NCBI GenBank assembly: GCA_004194705.1
Contig: SADC01000284.1
Span: forward strand, 1-64,000
DNA from: Ditylenchus dipsaci
Taxonomy: Eukaryota; Nematoda; Chromadorea; Rhabditida; Anguinidae
DNA length: 64,000 bases
Direction: 5' to 3'
Shown here: positions 1 to 11,194 of the stretch, piece by piece
How the letters are laid out: each line of letters begins with the position of its first letter
Position numbering within the stretch: position 1 is the stretch's first letter
Made by a program: the position numbers and the translations under genes
The notes under the pieces: generated by a model
Seen by the model: the letters and a program-made list of their open reading frames with translations, nothing else
Database searches by the model: none
Told to the model about the DNA's origin: nothing

Positions 1-627
1 CCGCGGGAGTGAGAAAGTGAGGAGTTCGAGTGCGGGTGCAAACTCCGCAACGCCGCACTAGTCAATTTTAAAAATGCCTTTTTTTATTTTCAGAATTTAG
101 TCGGATATTTTTTTCCACTTGAAATATGCCAAAAATGTATTTCTTTTTCTGAGTTAATTGAAGTTTATCGAATTTCGGAATTCATCCTAGAAAAAAACTT
201 ATGGCCCCTCAAAATGTATAAATTTTTTTGCTAAAGGCACAAAAGCTTTGTATGGTTTTGTTCTGGTAAATTTCTTCTCAGTGATACTCAAAGGCGTTAC
301 ACTCTCAATAGTTACACTATCAGTGGTCTTCATCGAACCTCAGTGGTCCCAATTAGGGGCATAGACATTTCCCCAAAATGAAACTTTTTCAAACAGATTT
401 TTAAGTTTTTTTCGAAATTTTTTAGATTGTGTCTGAACCATCCTAAACCATCCCAGATTTTTAGGCCATTCGTGAATTACCTCATACCATCCCAACTGCT
501 GAAACCACCCGAAAAAAACCCAAGACCATGAATCGAGGTAAATTTTCCGTGGAAAGTGGAAAATTTCCATGAAATAATTTTTACATGAAAAGTCGATTTA
601 AGTCAATTTTTCTGTGCCGCGACCTCA
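1..627. other. No gene seen
   Basis: AT-rich sequence with many stops in all frames. The GC-richer first 60 bases resemble the CG-rich stretch near 3860-3990, so they are probably part of a dispersed repeat. I see no coding exon, RNA gene or convincing regulatory site. Confidence 0.5.
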
Positions 628-799
628 GTAATCAGCAGTGTTTTCATAACTGACACTGGTACCAAAACTGGTAGCTGACACTGGTAATTACCAGGCTGGT
701 AGCTGGTAATTAATCGATAATTGCCAGCTACCAGCCTGGTAATTACAGTGTCAGCTACCAGTTTTGGTATCAGTGTCAGTTATGAAAACACTGGTAATC
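628..799. repeat. Palindromic foldback MITE
   Basis: The left arm, running from GTAATCAGCAGTG through a string of short CTGGTA-type units, is repeated as its reverse complement on the right, ending CACTGGTAATC. The centre is near 713. It is about 170 bp with no coding capacity, so it is a non-autonomous inverted-repeat element of unknown superfamily. Confidence 0.8.
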
Positions 800-934
800 A
801 GGCTACAAATACGTAATCGCTAAAATAAGTAGGAATAAAAAATTGTTAATAGTCTAATCGACTCGACAATTTTTCGGGTCCACTTGGATATCCCCACCCT
901 ACCCCAATTCCTGGTAGGCACCTCCTGGTCAGGC

Positions 935-1470
935 TTTGATTATTTAGATGAGTCACTATTTGGCACCAAACATTTGTGAGGTCATCTTAGGAAGTTGACA
1001 AGCGTATTCATCACTGAACTAATAAAAATTTGAATAATATTTCAAGGGTTAGAATATTTTCTTAGCACTTATTGTAGCGCAGCTCAAGCGCAACAAAACA
1101 ATTTTACAGAAGAGTTTTGAGAACTTGAATGTTGAGATATGGCTTTTTGGAAAAGTTCAATTTCTTGAAAAAACGACTAAAGTGCAAGTTTTTCTGATTT
1201 TTCGGATTTGGGTAATTTTTTCAAGAAATTCATTTTTTTCAGGAGGTCATATCTTAACACTCTGATCAAAAAATCTTTCAAAAATATTGGTTATGTAGCT
1301 CTTGAGCTGCGCTACAATAAAAAGCGCTACAATGCTAGAAATATTCTAACCTTGAAATTTTATTCAAATTTTTATTAGTTCAAGTGATGAATACGCTTGT
1401 CAACTTCCTAAGATGACCTCACAAGTGTTTGGTGCAAATAGTGACTTATCTAAAATAATCAAGCTAAGTT
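935..1470. repeat. Inverted-repeat element, about 535 bp
   Basis: The left end (GATTATTTAGATGAGTCACT) and the following 150 or so bases reappear inverted at 1330-1470 with few differences. The middle is unique A/T-rich sequence. There is no ORF, so this is a MITE-like element. Confidence 0.75.
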
Positions 1471-2573
1471 TAATGTGCCATTGTGAAAAAGGAGGGACAG
1501 GGCTCAAAAATGATACTAGAAGAAAAAAGATATGATTACAACATTAGTGAAAGATAAGACTTTGAAAATCCCCCGAGGACTTTTGGTACACCCGTTGTCT
1601 GAAATTCACTGCTAAGGAAAAAATAAATAAAAAGACAAAACCAACCGTTTTTGAGCAGGAGTGGAAGGAGCAGCGAAAGGAGTCATTAATCACGGCCGGA
1701 GTGCATATCCGCTGTCCCCAAGAGAAAAATTACATGACGGAAATCATACCGAACTGAACAAAGACGTTTCGATGCCGGAAGACAAGCCTTCAAAACTCGG
1801 ACTTCCCTCGTAGATGACCTGTACTTGTTCGAGTAGCTGCTGCTTGTGCATTGGCCACCTCCACCAGTCTTCGATGCGCTCCTGAATTCAAACACAAACA
1901 TTACTGAGAAAGATAATGAGAAAGATAAGGCTCACTTTTTCTGATCCTGGAGATCCTGTTTGGCCAACTTCTTGAGATTCGAATGCTTTTGCTTGACCTG
2001 CTCCACGCTGTGCAACCCTTGATCCGGATATTCGGTGTTGAGTGTGTCGGTAACGGTCTTCCAAGCAGCGTTCTGACCAGCGGCTGATCCTTTTTGCGGC
2101 TGTTCGGGAAGAGATCCTCTTGTGCTCGGCGACCAGCTCAACCAAACGTTTGCACATCTCAGGCGTAAACATAACGATAACTAGAACATGAGAGCGATAA
2201 AATACGACAAACAGTGCGTGTACAACAATCTCAACAAACAACACAGAATAATGAAAAACGGACGTCGAATTCATGTTTAGCGACCCAGAATTACCTTAGA
2301 AATGCATTGCGAGACAAAATTAAAAAATCGAGTTGGGGGTAAAATTTTATTCAGCTACCACCCATGGTAAAAATATGCCTTGGTCCCCCCTGTTGTTTTT
2401 TACCTTTATCTCTACCTCTACCTTTACCTGCAGCTTTTATTATAACGGGTCGAGGTAAGGGTACAGTAAGGGTAAAAGGTAAGGGTAGAGTAGGGTAAAA
2501 ATTCTTTATTATAACGGGTAGAGGTAAAGGTAAAAGGTAAGGGTAAATCGATTATTATAACCGCCCCAGGTGG
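1471..2573 (-). mobile_element. Harbinger-type element, 5-prime part with terminal GGTAAG array
   Basis: The outer end at about 2573 is followed inward by an array of GGTAAG/GGTAGA hexamers (2400-2560), a CCCATGGTAAAAA block, an untranslated leader and then the Myb gene. The leader and array match 61.6-62.45 kb in order and orientation. The distal end of this copy is not identifiable here; the low-end coordinate is only the edge of the neighbouring repeat. Confidence 0.55.
1932..2172 (-). CDS. Myb/SANT-like (zeste-type) protein of a Harbinger transposon
   Basis: On the minus strand an ATG near 2172 opens a protein that begins Met-Phe-Thr-Pro-Glu-Met-Cys and continues LVELVAEHK. It resumes in another frame with AAWKTVTDTLN and a basic helix (VEQVKQKHSNLKK) before a stop at 1932. 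This is the layout of the Myb/SANT-like DNA-binding proteins that accompany PIF/Harbinger transposases and help bring them to the nucleus and to element ends. Two -1 shifts, in the T pair at about 2120 and the T run at 2091-2095, separate the frames; one extra base in each run would give a continuous protein. The same 5-prime end sequence precedes the transposase fragment near 62.4 kb, which ties both to one family. Family certain to about 0.7; whether it is intact is uncertain. Confidence 0.6.
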
Positions 2574-2892
2574 TAGCAAACCATGTGGTCGACACTTGGA
2601 TAAAAAAATTTTTACGTTTTCGGGTTACAAAACAATTTTTCTGCACTAATTCGAGCATGCTGAAGATGGTTTGACAGTGGTAAAAACCACGTTTTATCGA
2701 GAAATTTTTGAGTTATTGCTAATTCTCGATTTATCAGAACCAATCGTTAGCGATAAATCAAACATTTCTTGATAAAACGTAATTATACCACTGTCAACCA
2801 CCTTCAGCATGCTCGAATTAGTGCAGAAAAATTGTTTTGTACCCGAAAACGTGAAAAAAAAATTTTGATCCAAGTGGTCGACCACTTGGTTT
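2574..2892. repeat. Foldback element, family FB-1 copy 1
   Basis: The arms start with GTGGTCGACACTTGGAT and contain GAGCATGCTGAAGATGGTTT. The same sequence returns inverted and ends CCAAGTGGTCGACCACTTGG. Related copies lie at 3085-3425 and 21905-22205, with a fragment near 10625-10675. There is no coding capacity. Confidence 0.75.
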
Positions 2893-2895
2893 AGT

Positions 2896-2980
2896 GCATG
2901 GATTCTCAGGGTGATCTAGAGGCTGCTGGATCGATTTTTGAGGTCGCAGGCTCAAATCCTGGTGGTAACAGACATTATTG
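2896..2980 (+). repeat. tRNA-like (SINE head?) sequence
   Basis: A weak Pol III B-box-like motif (GGCTCAAATCC) follows an A-box-like region. It does not fold into a complete cloverleaf by eye. It is probably the head of a tRNA-derived SINE rather than a tRNA gene. Confidence 0.25.
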
Positions 2981-3084
2981 TTTCTTGAATAACAATTATA
3001 AACTATTCTGTGAAAGACCAGTGAGACTCAGGGTGAGCAGGGTAACCACCTGGCACCTTCTCTAGAGTCTGGACCATTAAAACC

Positions 3085-3425
3085 AAGTGGTCGTCCACTT
3101 GGTTGTCCACTTGATCAAAAAAAATTTTCACGTTTTTGGGTTCCAAAAGTTGTTTTCTGGACTGATTCGGGCACGCTGAAGATGGTTGATAGAGGTAAAA
3201 TACCGTTTTCTCGAGTATTTTTTGAGTTTCAGGCAATAATTGATTTTAGCGAAATTAATTATTGCCCAAAATTTAAAAAATACCTTACAAAACGACATTT
3301 TATCACTATCAAACCATCTTCAGCATGTCGAATTAGTCCGGAAAACAGGTTTTGGAGCGTGAAAAACGTAAAAAATTGACTAAAAATTTCATTTTTAGGC
3401 CATCCACCTGATATCCACCTGAACC
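3085..3425. repeat. Foldback element, family FB-1 copy 2
   Basis: The arms carry CAAGTGGTCGTCCACTTGG and GGGCACGCTGAAGATGGTT, then the inverted counterpart ending in CATCCACCTG. The short ORF at 3182-3379 lies within the repeat and is not a gene. Confidence 0.7.
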
Positions 3426-4060
3426 ATGGGTACCCATCCTAGGTTTCATAGTTTGAGTCACCAAAATTACAGTTTGGCATTGTCAAACCATGTTCAGCGT
3501 AAAATTTTGTGTGAGAAATCATGGTTTGCAATCCCACATAAAAAACTGATATTTTCGGGATTTGTAGCAGATGCTCCCTCAGAATAAGTATCTATCCCAT
3601 TATAGGTGTTGTGGCTAGTGAAATCACTATTTTGGTATTAACAAACTGTGTTCAGCACATGATTTCAGGTGAAATAGGTGTTTTCTGTCTTACTTCGAAA
3701 AATTCCAATTCTCCGAAAATTTGTAGATCGTAGCTTTAGTATTAAAAAGTTTCAATTATGATCCACAAGCGGAAAAGTTGTACTGAAAAATAACTTGAGC
3801 GCCGAAAAGAGCATAAGAAATGAAACAACGATGATCCGCCACACTCCGAATAAAAATCGCCTCACTCAGAATGAAAGAGCGCGGGAGTGCGGCTCCGAAA
3901 AAGTGTCGCCTGATTGTGTACACGCTGGCGCCGCATTGCGGGAGTGAAGATTTGCGCGGGAGTGCGGAGGTGCGGCTCCCATTGGGTTCCCAGCTTTAAG
4001 CTTATAAACTATAGTAGTGAAAAATAGCGGAACCAGAGCATGAAACTAAATACGAAAGGA
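3426..4060. other. Intergenic, dispersed repeat fragments
   Basis: A GC-richer block of GGGAGTGCGG-type units at 3860-3990 resembles the start of the window. No coding exon is visible. The 3-prime UTR of the minus-strand gene at 4266-4826 should end at about 4050-4070, just below its poly(A) signal. Confidence 0.4.
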
Positions 4061-4070
4061 GGACAACACT

Positions 4071-4076
4071 TTATTA
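4071..4076 (-). terminator. Poly(A) signal AATAAA
   Basis: A canonical hexamer on the minus strand about 190 nt downstream of the stop codon at 4266. It supports a transcribed minus-strand gene ending here. Confidence 0.5.
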
Positions 4077-4265
4077 AAACTGAATACACAAAATCCTCTG
4101 ATTCTGCGACAGAAAGAATATAGCAGAATTAGACACAAAATGAAAGCATATGCAAGAGGTAAATGAATAACGTATAATAGTCCCAACAGCCATATTTGGG
4201 AAATATTCATAAGCAATAGAAGCATAATTCCCAAGAAGAACGGAAAAAATAAGTTGCATGGCTTT

Positions 4266-4826
4266 TCACGATGAAACACTTGTCACGTAGCGCACGTCTG
4301 CTTTCGGCGTTGAAGTTGTCATCAAATGAGCGGAAGACCAAAAGTTGGAGGAGTTCTCCATCATCACAGGAACTTCTGGCTGTCTTTTCATCATGCTGCT
4401 GCTCGAGAGGCTGTTCTTTTTACTTCGATTGAGTTGCATTGATCTAGTAGACTTTCTGGCAACATATGCTTCGGGCGAGGAGCTTTGCTAAGACGTTTTC
4501 GCAGACGAAAATGATAGATCGAAAGAAGAATCAAAGCGATCACTAGAAGACTCACAGCGGCTGAGAGTAAGGCTATCTGAAGAATGGCTTGTAATAAGTC
4601 CAATAAATGTTATTACCAGTGATAAAATTCACCTCTATGCTTGCACATGAGCTTTCGTAAGAGCAGATTTGTCGAGACTTCTTTCCAATTTAGCAAGATA
4701 GCCATCTTCTTTGCCAACCTGAAATATCAGCATCAAATCATCAGAGGTAGGCGCTATGATATGGGCATTGTATGGCTTGAGCAGCTTAAACCAATCTGAG
4801 CTGGATAATTTTTCGGACATTGACAT
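4266..4826 (-). CDS. Single-pass membrane protein, family unknown
   Basis: Reading the minus strand from ATG at 4826 (two in-frame TAA codons lie just upstream) gives about 187 residues if three -1 shifts are bridged. These lie in short runs at 4682-4684 (T), 4605-4607 (A) and 4417-4421 (T) of the plus strand. The protein has a polar N-terminal part of about 65 residues with two Cys, a strong membrane helix (LLSAAVSLLVIALILLSIY), a basic stop-transfer patch (RLRKRL) and a Ser-rich tail ending VRYVTSVSS. No signal peptide is seen. Orientation is probably N-out or tail-anchored-like; I cannot tell. Alternative readings use introns of 29 and 38 nt, much shorter than the 44-55 nt seen in the conserved genes, so I favour the homopolymer explanation. 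I do not recognise the family. Confidence 0.45.
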
Positions 4827-4998
4827 TTCATTTGACACTTGTTATTATTGTATTTTTATTTTTGTCTTGAGAAGAATGCTAATAATTCTGAATTTGCTTG
4901 CAAACGGCAGCTAGTCTGGTTCACGCCATCGATTCAATTAAATTGTACTGTCCAATAATCAGTTGTTAGAAGGCTCAATGAAACCCGCACTTGCTTTA

Positions 4999-6188
4999 CA
5001 GTAGCGGACAAAAATAATGTAACACCTGTACAAAATCTAAGTTTTGGTAAAGTTCTAGTATCTCCTGGCAAAATTTGTCCGGCAAAAACATTTTAAGTGT
5101 ATTTTTAAGCAGGAACATGATTCTGCAAAAAAAATTCATTCTTGAGGGCACAATTTCATTCTACAGCCACTTTTCACGACTAGTCCATTTTTGGGCCGGA
5201 CAAAAGTAATGTAACACCTTTGATTTTTTAAGGTAGTACTTCGTAGCATAACCATTTGCATCAATAACAGCTTCACAATGTAAGCCCTGAATCTTGGCTG
5301 CAATTTGGTGGGTCAAACTCTTCTTTTTGATTATTCCGAAAAAAGTTATGCCCATCAACAAAAAAGTGTCATTTCTAGTCAAATAAAGGAAAATCTAAGA
5401 AAAATGACTGTTTAGCCATATAAATAATAGCTTTTCTCAAAAAATGTCGATGAAAAGATAACATCCATTGCACCATTCGAAAGCTCTTTGATTTCTCCAC
5501 AAAATGACATGTCGACAGTTTTTTAGAAAAATACAGGGCTGAGAAACGGACGGTTGAAGTTAAAAAAGGTAAAAAACCTCTCTTTTTGCCTTTTTTTTAG
5601 CCTTTTTTTTGTCTTGTCTGAATACAACCGTCCGTTTCTCAGCCCTGTATTTTTCTAAAAAAACTGTCGACATGTCATTTTGTGGAGAAATCAAAGAGCT
5701 TTCGAATGGTGCAATGGATGTTATCTTTTCATCGACATTTTTTTGAGAAAAGCTATTATTTATATGGCTAAACAGTCATTTTTCTTAGATTTTCCTTTAT
5801 TTTGACTAGAAATTGACACTTTTTGTTGATGGCATAACTTTTTTCGGAATAATCAAAAAGAAGAGTTTGACCCACCAAATTGCAGCCAAGATTCAGGGCT
5901 TACATTGTGAAGCTGTTATTGATGCAAATGGTTATGCTACGAAGTACTACCTTAAAAAAATCAAAGGTGTTACATTACTTTTGTCCGGCCCAAAAATGGA
6001 CTAGTCGTGAAAAAGTGGCTGTAGAATGAAATTGTGCCCTCAAGAATGAATTTTTTTTGCAGAATCATGTTCCTTGCTTAAAAATACACTAAAATGTTTT
6101 TGCCGGACAAAATTTTGCCAGGAGATACTAGAACTTTACCAAAACTTAGATTTTTGTACAGGTGTTACATTATTTTTGTCCGCTACTG
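4999..6188. mobile_element. 1.19-kb palindromic TA-flanked foldback element
   Basis: The left end, CAGTAGCGGACAAAAATAAT, is repeated inverted at the right end. The arms, about 590 bp each, are almost perfect reverse complements with a short spacer near 5585-5600. TA dinucleotides flank both ends (4997-4998 and 6189-6190), which suggests a Tc1/mariner-type target-site duplication. The ORFs at 5161-5382 (-) and 5813-6004 (+) are the same arm sequence read from each side and include the terminus, so I do not treat them as genes. Confidence 0.85.
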
Positions 6189-6239
6189 TATGTCATAGGA
6201 TTCAAGCAAAATTCCTAAAAGAGCGGAAATGCCCTATGC

Positions 6240-6405
6240 TAGGGTTGAGTGATGGGTAATTACCAAGTAATTACCGGGTAATTACCCAATATTGGGTAAT
6301 TACCCGGGTAATTACCCGTATTTCTCCGGCTTTGGTTAGTTACCGGTATTACCCGGTAATTACCCAATATTGGGTAATTACCGGAGAATTACCCAACCCT
6401 ACCCT
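6240..6405. repeat. GGTAATTACC palindromic simple repeat
   Basis: Clustered, mutually inverted GGGTAATTACCC units around two ACCCAATATTGGGT cores. It can form a strong hairpin and is probably a degenerate MITE. Confidence 0.7.
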
Positions 6406-6722
6406 ATGCTGATTTTCATACGTACGTGTCTGCAATATAATATCCGATACGCAACTTCCTAAAGAACAATTTGTTTTGTCGAAATACTTATATTGCCTTG
6501 CGCTTACGAATTTCCATGCAAGGTATTTACATTTCCTTTTTTTAGATTTTTGGCAAACAAGCTTCTATCTGCATTCTCGCAATAAAAGAAAGATGTTTTC
6601 TTTGACTCACTTCAAAGGCAATCTCGCACAGGCTAGGAACGAGTGCTGCTTTTCGAAGTTTGAGTGATTTTTTATCCATTCTACGAGTAAAAAAATTGAA
6701 TTTACTTCCCATTTTCCCTCAG

Positions 6723-7416
6723 TGGCTTTCTCTCTTCATCGCAATCATCGCATGTGTCGGAGGTTGTATCTACAATTTTCTGGAATGGAGGTCTAGTGCC
6801 AGCATCCTGGCCGTAATCGATTGTATTGGCTGGGTTGGAATTATAGCTGCTTCCGCGTTTCGCAAACCCATGCTTTATTATTTTTCGATGGCAATCAATG
6901 TGATTTTCTTTAGCTAATTTAGGTTGTGGCAACCATTCCTCAACGTTTAGTTGGTCTACAGCCTGTTCTATGCTTCATTGGCTCTCGCTATGACAGTCGT
7001 TCTTTTCCTAGATGAAAGTAGCCAGCGTTCGTTCTGCAGTCTTCTTAGCATATTTCAACATCGAGTTTCTTCGTTCGTACGTGGATGCCAACCCCTTTGT
7101 GATGTCAGTGGCTTGGATCTTTGCTTTAATTTTCTCAGTTCATCTTCTCTTGAGTGTGGAATCAATTGTCTATCAAGCACACAAGCGCATGCAATGGCGG
7201 AAGTACACTCTTCCAATAGTCATATCTAAGGTGGATGAAACTAAACCGTTGACCAAGTCCGAACTGAGGAATGCTAAAAAAGACTCTAAGTTAGTTACGT
7301 TTGAGTTGTTCAAATTTTTAACTGTTACTCAAGTGTGTCAGAGTGTCTCGTCATTTGAAATTCTTCTGAATAAAATTTGCCATGCTTATTCAAATTTGTG
7401 CACGAGTGGCGTCTGA
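6723..7416 (+). CDS. Multi-pass membrane protein, family unknown (partial model)
   Basis: Three segments read together. Exon 6723-6899 follows a good acceptor (TTTTCCCTCAG) and encodes two hydrophobic helices (WLSLFIAIIACVGG and CIGWVGIIAASAF). A 51-nt intron at 6900-6950 matches the usual intron size here. Exon 6951-7017 encodes a third helix (LALAMTVVLFL). Exon 7040-7416 adds a fourth (WIFALIFSVHLLLSVESIVY) and a basic tail. The second and third are separated by 22 nt that begin GT and end CAG and restore frame: either an ultrashort intron or a small indel. The true start is upstream; ATG at 6592 in a possible short first exon is a candidate. The four-helix layout resembles tetraspan proteins but no diagnostic motif is visible. 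The end of the model after about 7240 is uncertain. Confidence 0.45.
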
Positions 7417-7609
7417 TTAGGTTCGCCCCATTGAGCCCAATTAATGCATTTCCTAAATGTGGCAAAATCTTTTACAAATGTGAATGATTATTATCTGCGA
7501 AACAACTACTTAGCAATCTTAGTGTAGTTTTCTGTCGGTTTAGGCACACCCAGAAGGATATTGATTTTTTGGCACACCTAGAAGTGGACAAAAAGTATAT
7601 GGCAAATAT

Positions 7610-8375
7610 AGGGACCACGGACGTTTGACCTTAAAGCCGTTTGACCTTAAAGCCGTTTGACCTTAAGCCGTTTGACCTTAAGCCGTTTGACCTTAAGCCG
7701 TTTGACCTTAAGCCGTTTGACCTTAAAGCCGTTTGACCTTAAAGCCGTCTAACCCTAAAAATTTGCAATTTTTGCATTTCGAATCCGTTCTTTCTCTACT
7801 CCGTTTCTTGAAGTCAAGGTTTTTTGATTACATTATATTGTTGCATTTCATTGACCACACATTCGCGACGGTCGTTGATTCTTTTTGGTCATAGAATACT
7901 TGCTTCGTTGACACGCATTTGGGCCCCAATTATAAAAATTTTATATTTTTCAACGCAGATGTGTTGTACGTATTAGAACTGGTGCTGCACTAAGAAAAAG
8001 CTATGTGGGTCATCAAAGGGTCAGCCATTATCCGTACCATGTACCCCAAAGGGTCAGCCCTTATCCCGGACCATGTACCCCAAAGGGGCTTCCTATTGAA
8101 TTAGGTTGCCTGCCGAAGACAGGCAGGTAGAAAATAAGAAAAGTCAAAATTTTCGATGGAAAGTATTCGGAAACAACGTCTTTATCGGTTTCAGCGTTGA
8201 ATTAGACAAAGCACGGATTCAAAATGCAAAAATTGCAAATTTTTAGGGTTAGACGGCTTTAAGGTCAAACGGCTTTAAGGTCAAACGGCTTAAGGTCAAA
8301 CGCTTAAGGTCAAACGGCTTAAGGTCAAAGGGCTTTAAGGTCAAACGGTTATAAGGTCAAACGTCGCGTACCCCA
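7610..8375. repeat. Foldback with tandem TTTGACCTTAAGCCG arms
   Basis: About eight tandem copies of a 15-16 bp unit (GTTTGACCTTAAAGCC) at 7622-7750 face inverted copies at 8250-8365. The inner arms (CTAACCCTAAAAATTTGC) also pair. The middle holds a tandem GGGTCAGCCCTTATCCCGG block (8018-8095) that recurs at 53.71-53.86 kb. Confidence 0.8.
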
Positions 8376-8753
8376 AATATAGTATTTGGGATGGGTGGGT
8401 GGCTAACGAATGTTATGTTCGAGACCGATTTTCTTCCAATTTCTGTAAACTCATGCCGGATATCTTTCCGGAACCTTAAAATTCACCTGAAAACCCGTTT
8501 TTGCATAAATAGGTCATTTTGGCCACCTGGATCCCCGGTTTAGGTGAAAATCCATCTGAATGGCCTGAAAAAAGTTCAGTCAAATAAAAAGAAAACTAAT
8601 TATTCTGACGTGAAATCGTGTATAGAATTGGGAGTGATAAGATTAAAATCACGATTTTACCCACCCGAATCCCGAAACCAGGTTGGGTACTCTTGGGTAG
8701 GTGGATATCCACCTGGATGGCCTAAAAATCAAGTTTTATACAAAGTCATAATG

Positions 8754-9240
8754 GCTCATTCACAAACGTTGTCGTCGTCGTTGTCGTGGAAAAAATGTTT
8801 ATGAATGCGATTCACGCCGACGACAACGCCAACGACGACCTACCGTATATTTTCTATTAATCCCCATGGGGGATTATTTTTCAACCCTCGAAAATCTGGA
8901 AATTGTCAATCAAAAATGGCCTTAACTCTGAAATCCTAGTCAAATTATGGGGGGGGGGTGGATTATTAGAGAGTGGGGATTAATAGAGAATATACGGTAT
9001 TCATAAAAAATCAATGACAACGCCAACGACAACGACGACACCAAGGACAACCGCATTTTTCATTCCCAAATTATAGACAAATTTTGCATTTTTAGTCAGA
9101 ATTTGGAGATTAACTATATTCTCCACACTTTTTTCCTCGAAATCTCGACTGAAAATGCGAAATTTGTCCGATTTGGAATGAAAAATGCCGTTGTCCTTGG
9201 CGTCGTCGTTGGCGTTGTCGTATATGTTGCAAAATCAGAT
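8754..9240. mobile_element. GTCGTT-rich TIR element (copy 2), interrupted
   Basis: It starts GGCTCATTCACAAACGTTG and runs into GTCGTC repeats. Its interior (TAACTATATTCTCCACAC) matches the complete copy at 61789-62217. The right end is degenerate. A separate TA-flanked element (8843-8997) is inserted within it. Confidence 0.7.
8843..8997. mobile_element. TA-flanked MITE, CCGTATATT ends
   Basis: The inverted ends CCGTATATTTTCTATTAATC and its complement are flanked by TA on both sides. The interior, including the words CCTAGTCAAA and a poly-G run, is shared with 31648-31808. It is a non-autonomous Tc1/mariner-like element by target site. Confidence 0.8.
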
Positions 9241-9465
9241 TTTCGCTCCGAGGCCAAAATCGACCTTAAAAAAATTTCGACCTTTCGACTTAAAAGTCGA
9301 AAGTCGACAACCCTACATATTTTGCTTTTTAATTTGACTAGATAATATTTTCAAGCTATCCAGGTGGAATTTCGGCGACCAGGACTACAGGGAATGAATA
9401 ATATACTGGTTAAACGTATGAAAGTAACGTAATAGACTGAGAAAACAAAACTATACAACCAATTA

Positions 9466-9666
9466 TTAAAGGACCATAGCCGTCGCCGCCAATGAGAATT
9501 TCAAATGTTCGAATTCGCGCAGAACAGTTCTCTTTCGTCTCGCACTGTACTCTTTTGACCTGCTTCGAATTAATCAAAAGAGTATAATGAAAGACGAAAG
9601 AGAACTGTCCCGCGCGAATTCAAACATTTGAAATTCTCGTTGCCGGCAACGGCTATGGTCCTTTAA
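9466..9666. mobile_element. MITE with TTAAAGGACCAT ends
   Basis: A 200-bp element whose TIR of about 45 bp starts TTAAAGGACCATAGCCGTCG and contains GAGAATTTCAAATGTT. The same TIR bounds the 2.2-kb composite at 36165-38405 inside DDX3-A, so this is a family with large and small members. Confidence 0.8.
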
Positions 9667-10319
9667 CAAGAAAGTTTTTTGTGAAAAAGTTTTGTCAAAA
9701 ACAATGATTTTCGAAATAAATCATTCCAAGACCAATTTTTCTCATTTGAATTTATTGATAGATGACTTTTTGTCCAGTTCTATTATTTGCCAGATACTTT
9801 TTGTCAAGTTCTAGGTGTGCCGATTTTTTTTTGTGCAAATTTACTTTTTTTGCACAAATTATGGTTTTGCGGTTTTATCTTTAATTTTCAACCTTTCTCT
9901 GAAAGTGAAAACACCATCTGGTAGCCTACGATTCTAGTTTTTGATAAAGTATTATTTATTGCAACATCGATTGAAAAAGTATTACAAAAAGGTAAAAGTG
10001 TGAACCAAATCATTTTTCCTGACTTGCTTTATACTTCTATATACTTTGTGTGCTAAATTTAAGAAAGATGTTGCAGTAAGTTATATCTCGTTAGAAACTA
10101 GAATTGCAGGGCTACTTGATGGTGTTATCACTTCTGAAAAATGGTTGAAAAATTAAAGGACAGAATGAAAAAATGCCCACTTTTGTGAAAAAGTGCCACC
10201 TTTGTAGGAATTCCTCCTGTTTGTGTTCAATTTTATAGTTTAGATGACGTGTAACTGGTAATTAATGTCGATCTGTGTTTTTTAGAAATAAAATTTGTGT
10301 GCATATAAAGCAGGACGAC

Positions 10320-10515
10320 TTCTTACAAAAGGAGGCACATTTTCACGAAAAGGGGCACATTTTTACTAAAAGGGGCATTTTTTCACAAAAGGGGCACTTT
10401 TGTGAAAAAGGGACAATGTCTCACAAAAGGGGGCAATTTTTTTCACAAAAAGGGCACTTTTTGCCTTTTTGACTAAAGCAAAAAAAGGGGCACATTTTCA
10501 CAAAAGGGGGCATTT
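10320..10515. repeat. Tandem AAAAGGGGCAC repeat
   Basis: Imperfect repeats of about 18 bp built on TTTTCACAAAAGGGGCAC. The overlapping ORFs are repeat-derived. Confidence 0.75.
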
Positions 10516-11194
10516 TTCGGTACGTGACAATTCTCTGCCGCGCCAATTCCCTGCCGGAAAATATTGGGATCCCGCTTTTTGAAAAAAATATTTTTTGAAA
10601 TCAGGTTTTTGAACCAGAAAAAGTGAAGGAAAAAATTGCTCCAAGTGGAAGACCACTTGGAGCGAATTTCTGTGGATGAATTCAATGTGGAAGTACCAGG
10701 TGGTTTCCTATACAACCTGAGGATAGATAGTTTATGAGCGTGATTCAACAAAAAATGTCTCGTACCACCAAAATTCAAACCTTTAACCTCACAAATTTTA
10801 TAAGTGATTTATTGAGGATGAAATTACCAGCAATGAATTTACTGAGGATGAATTTACTGCTATTCGGCAAAAAGTAGGCCAGTGTACATTAATGCTGGCT
10901 CGAAAGAGTTCTTCGAGCAGCAGGGTGTTTTTAAATTTTATAATGGTATACTGGGGCCCAAATGAGTAGTAACCGTGAGTGAATCGTCCCAGTGAGTAAA
11001 TCGTCCGTGTCCGTCGCCGAATATCCTGTCTGTTTTAATAGACTTTATTCATATTTGTACGTGGAGATGTTGTATTGTATTGCTTTCTTTTCGTTTAAGG
11101 AGCTGTTTGCCATTGTTGTTCGAGTTGGTTCTCAATAAAGATGCAATTTGTTTAGTTGGGAAATCGATTGGATATGGTTTGACTAGTATATTTT

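Larger units (their letters stand above)
7545..9835. mobile_element. Nested repeat cluster bounded by inverted GGCACACC ends
   Basis: The sequence GGCACACCTAGAAGT with GGACAAAAAGTAT at 7545-7606 is mirrored at 9763-9830 (ACTTTTTGTC then GTTCTAGGTGTGCC). Between them sit several separate elements (7610-8375, 8754-9240, 8843-8997, 9466-9666). I read this as an old inverted-repeat element that received later insertions. No gene is seen inside. Confidence 0.5.

Noticed and set aside
5161..6004. Mirror-image ORFs (LTHQIAAKIQGLHCEAVID) as a transposase
   Set aside because: They are the two arms of one palindrome and run into the terminal repeat; no catalytic motif is present.
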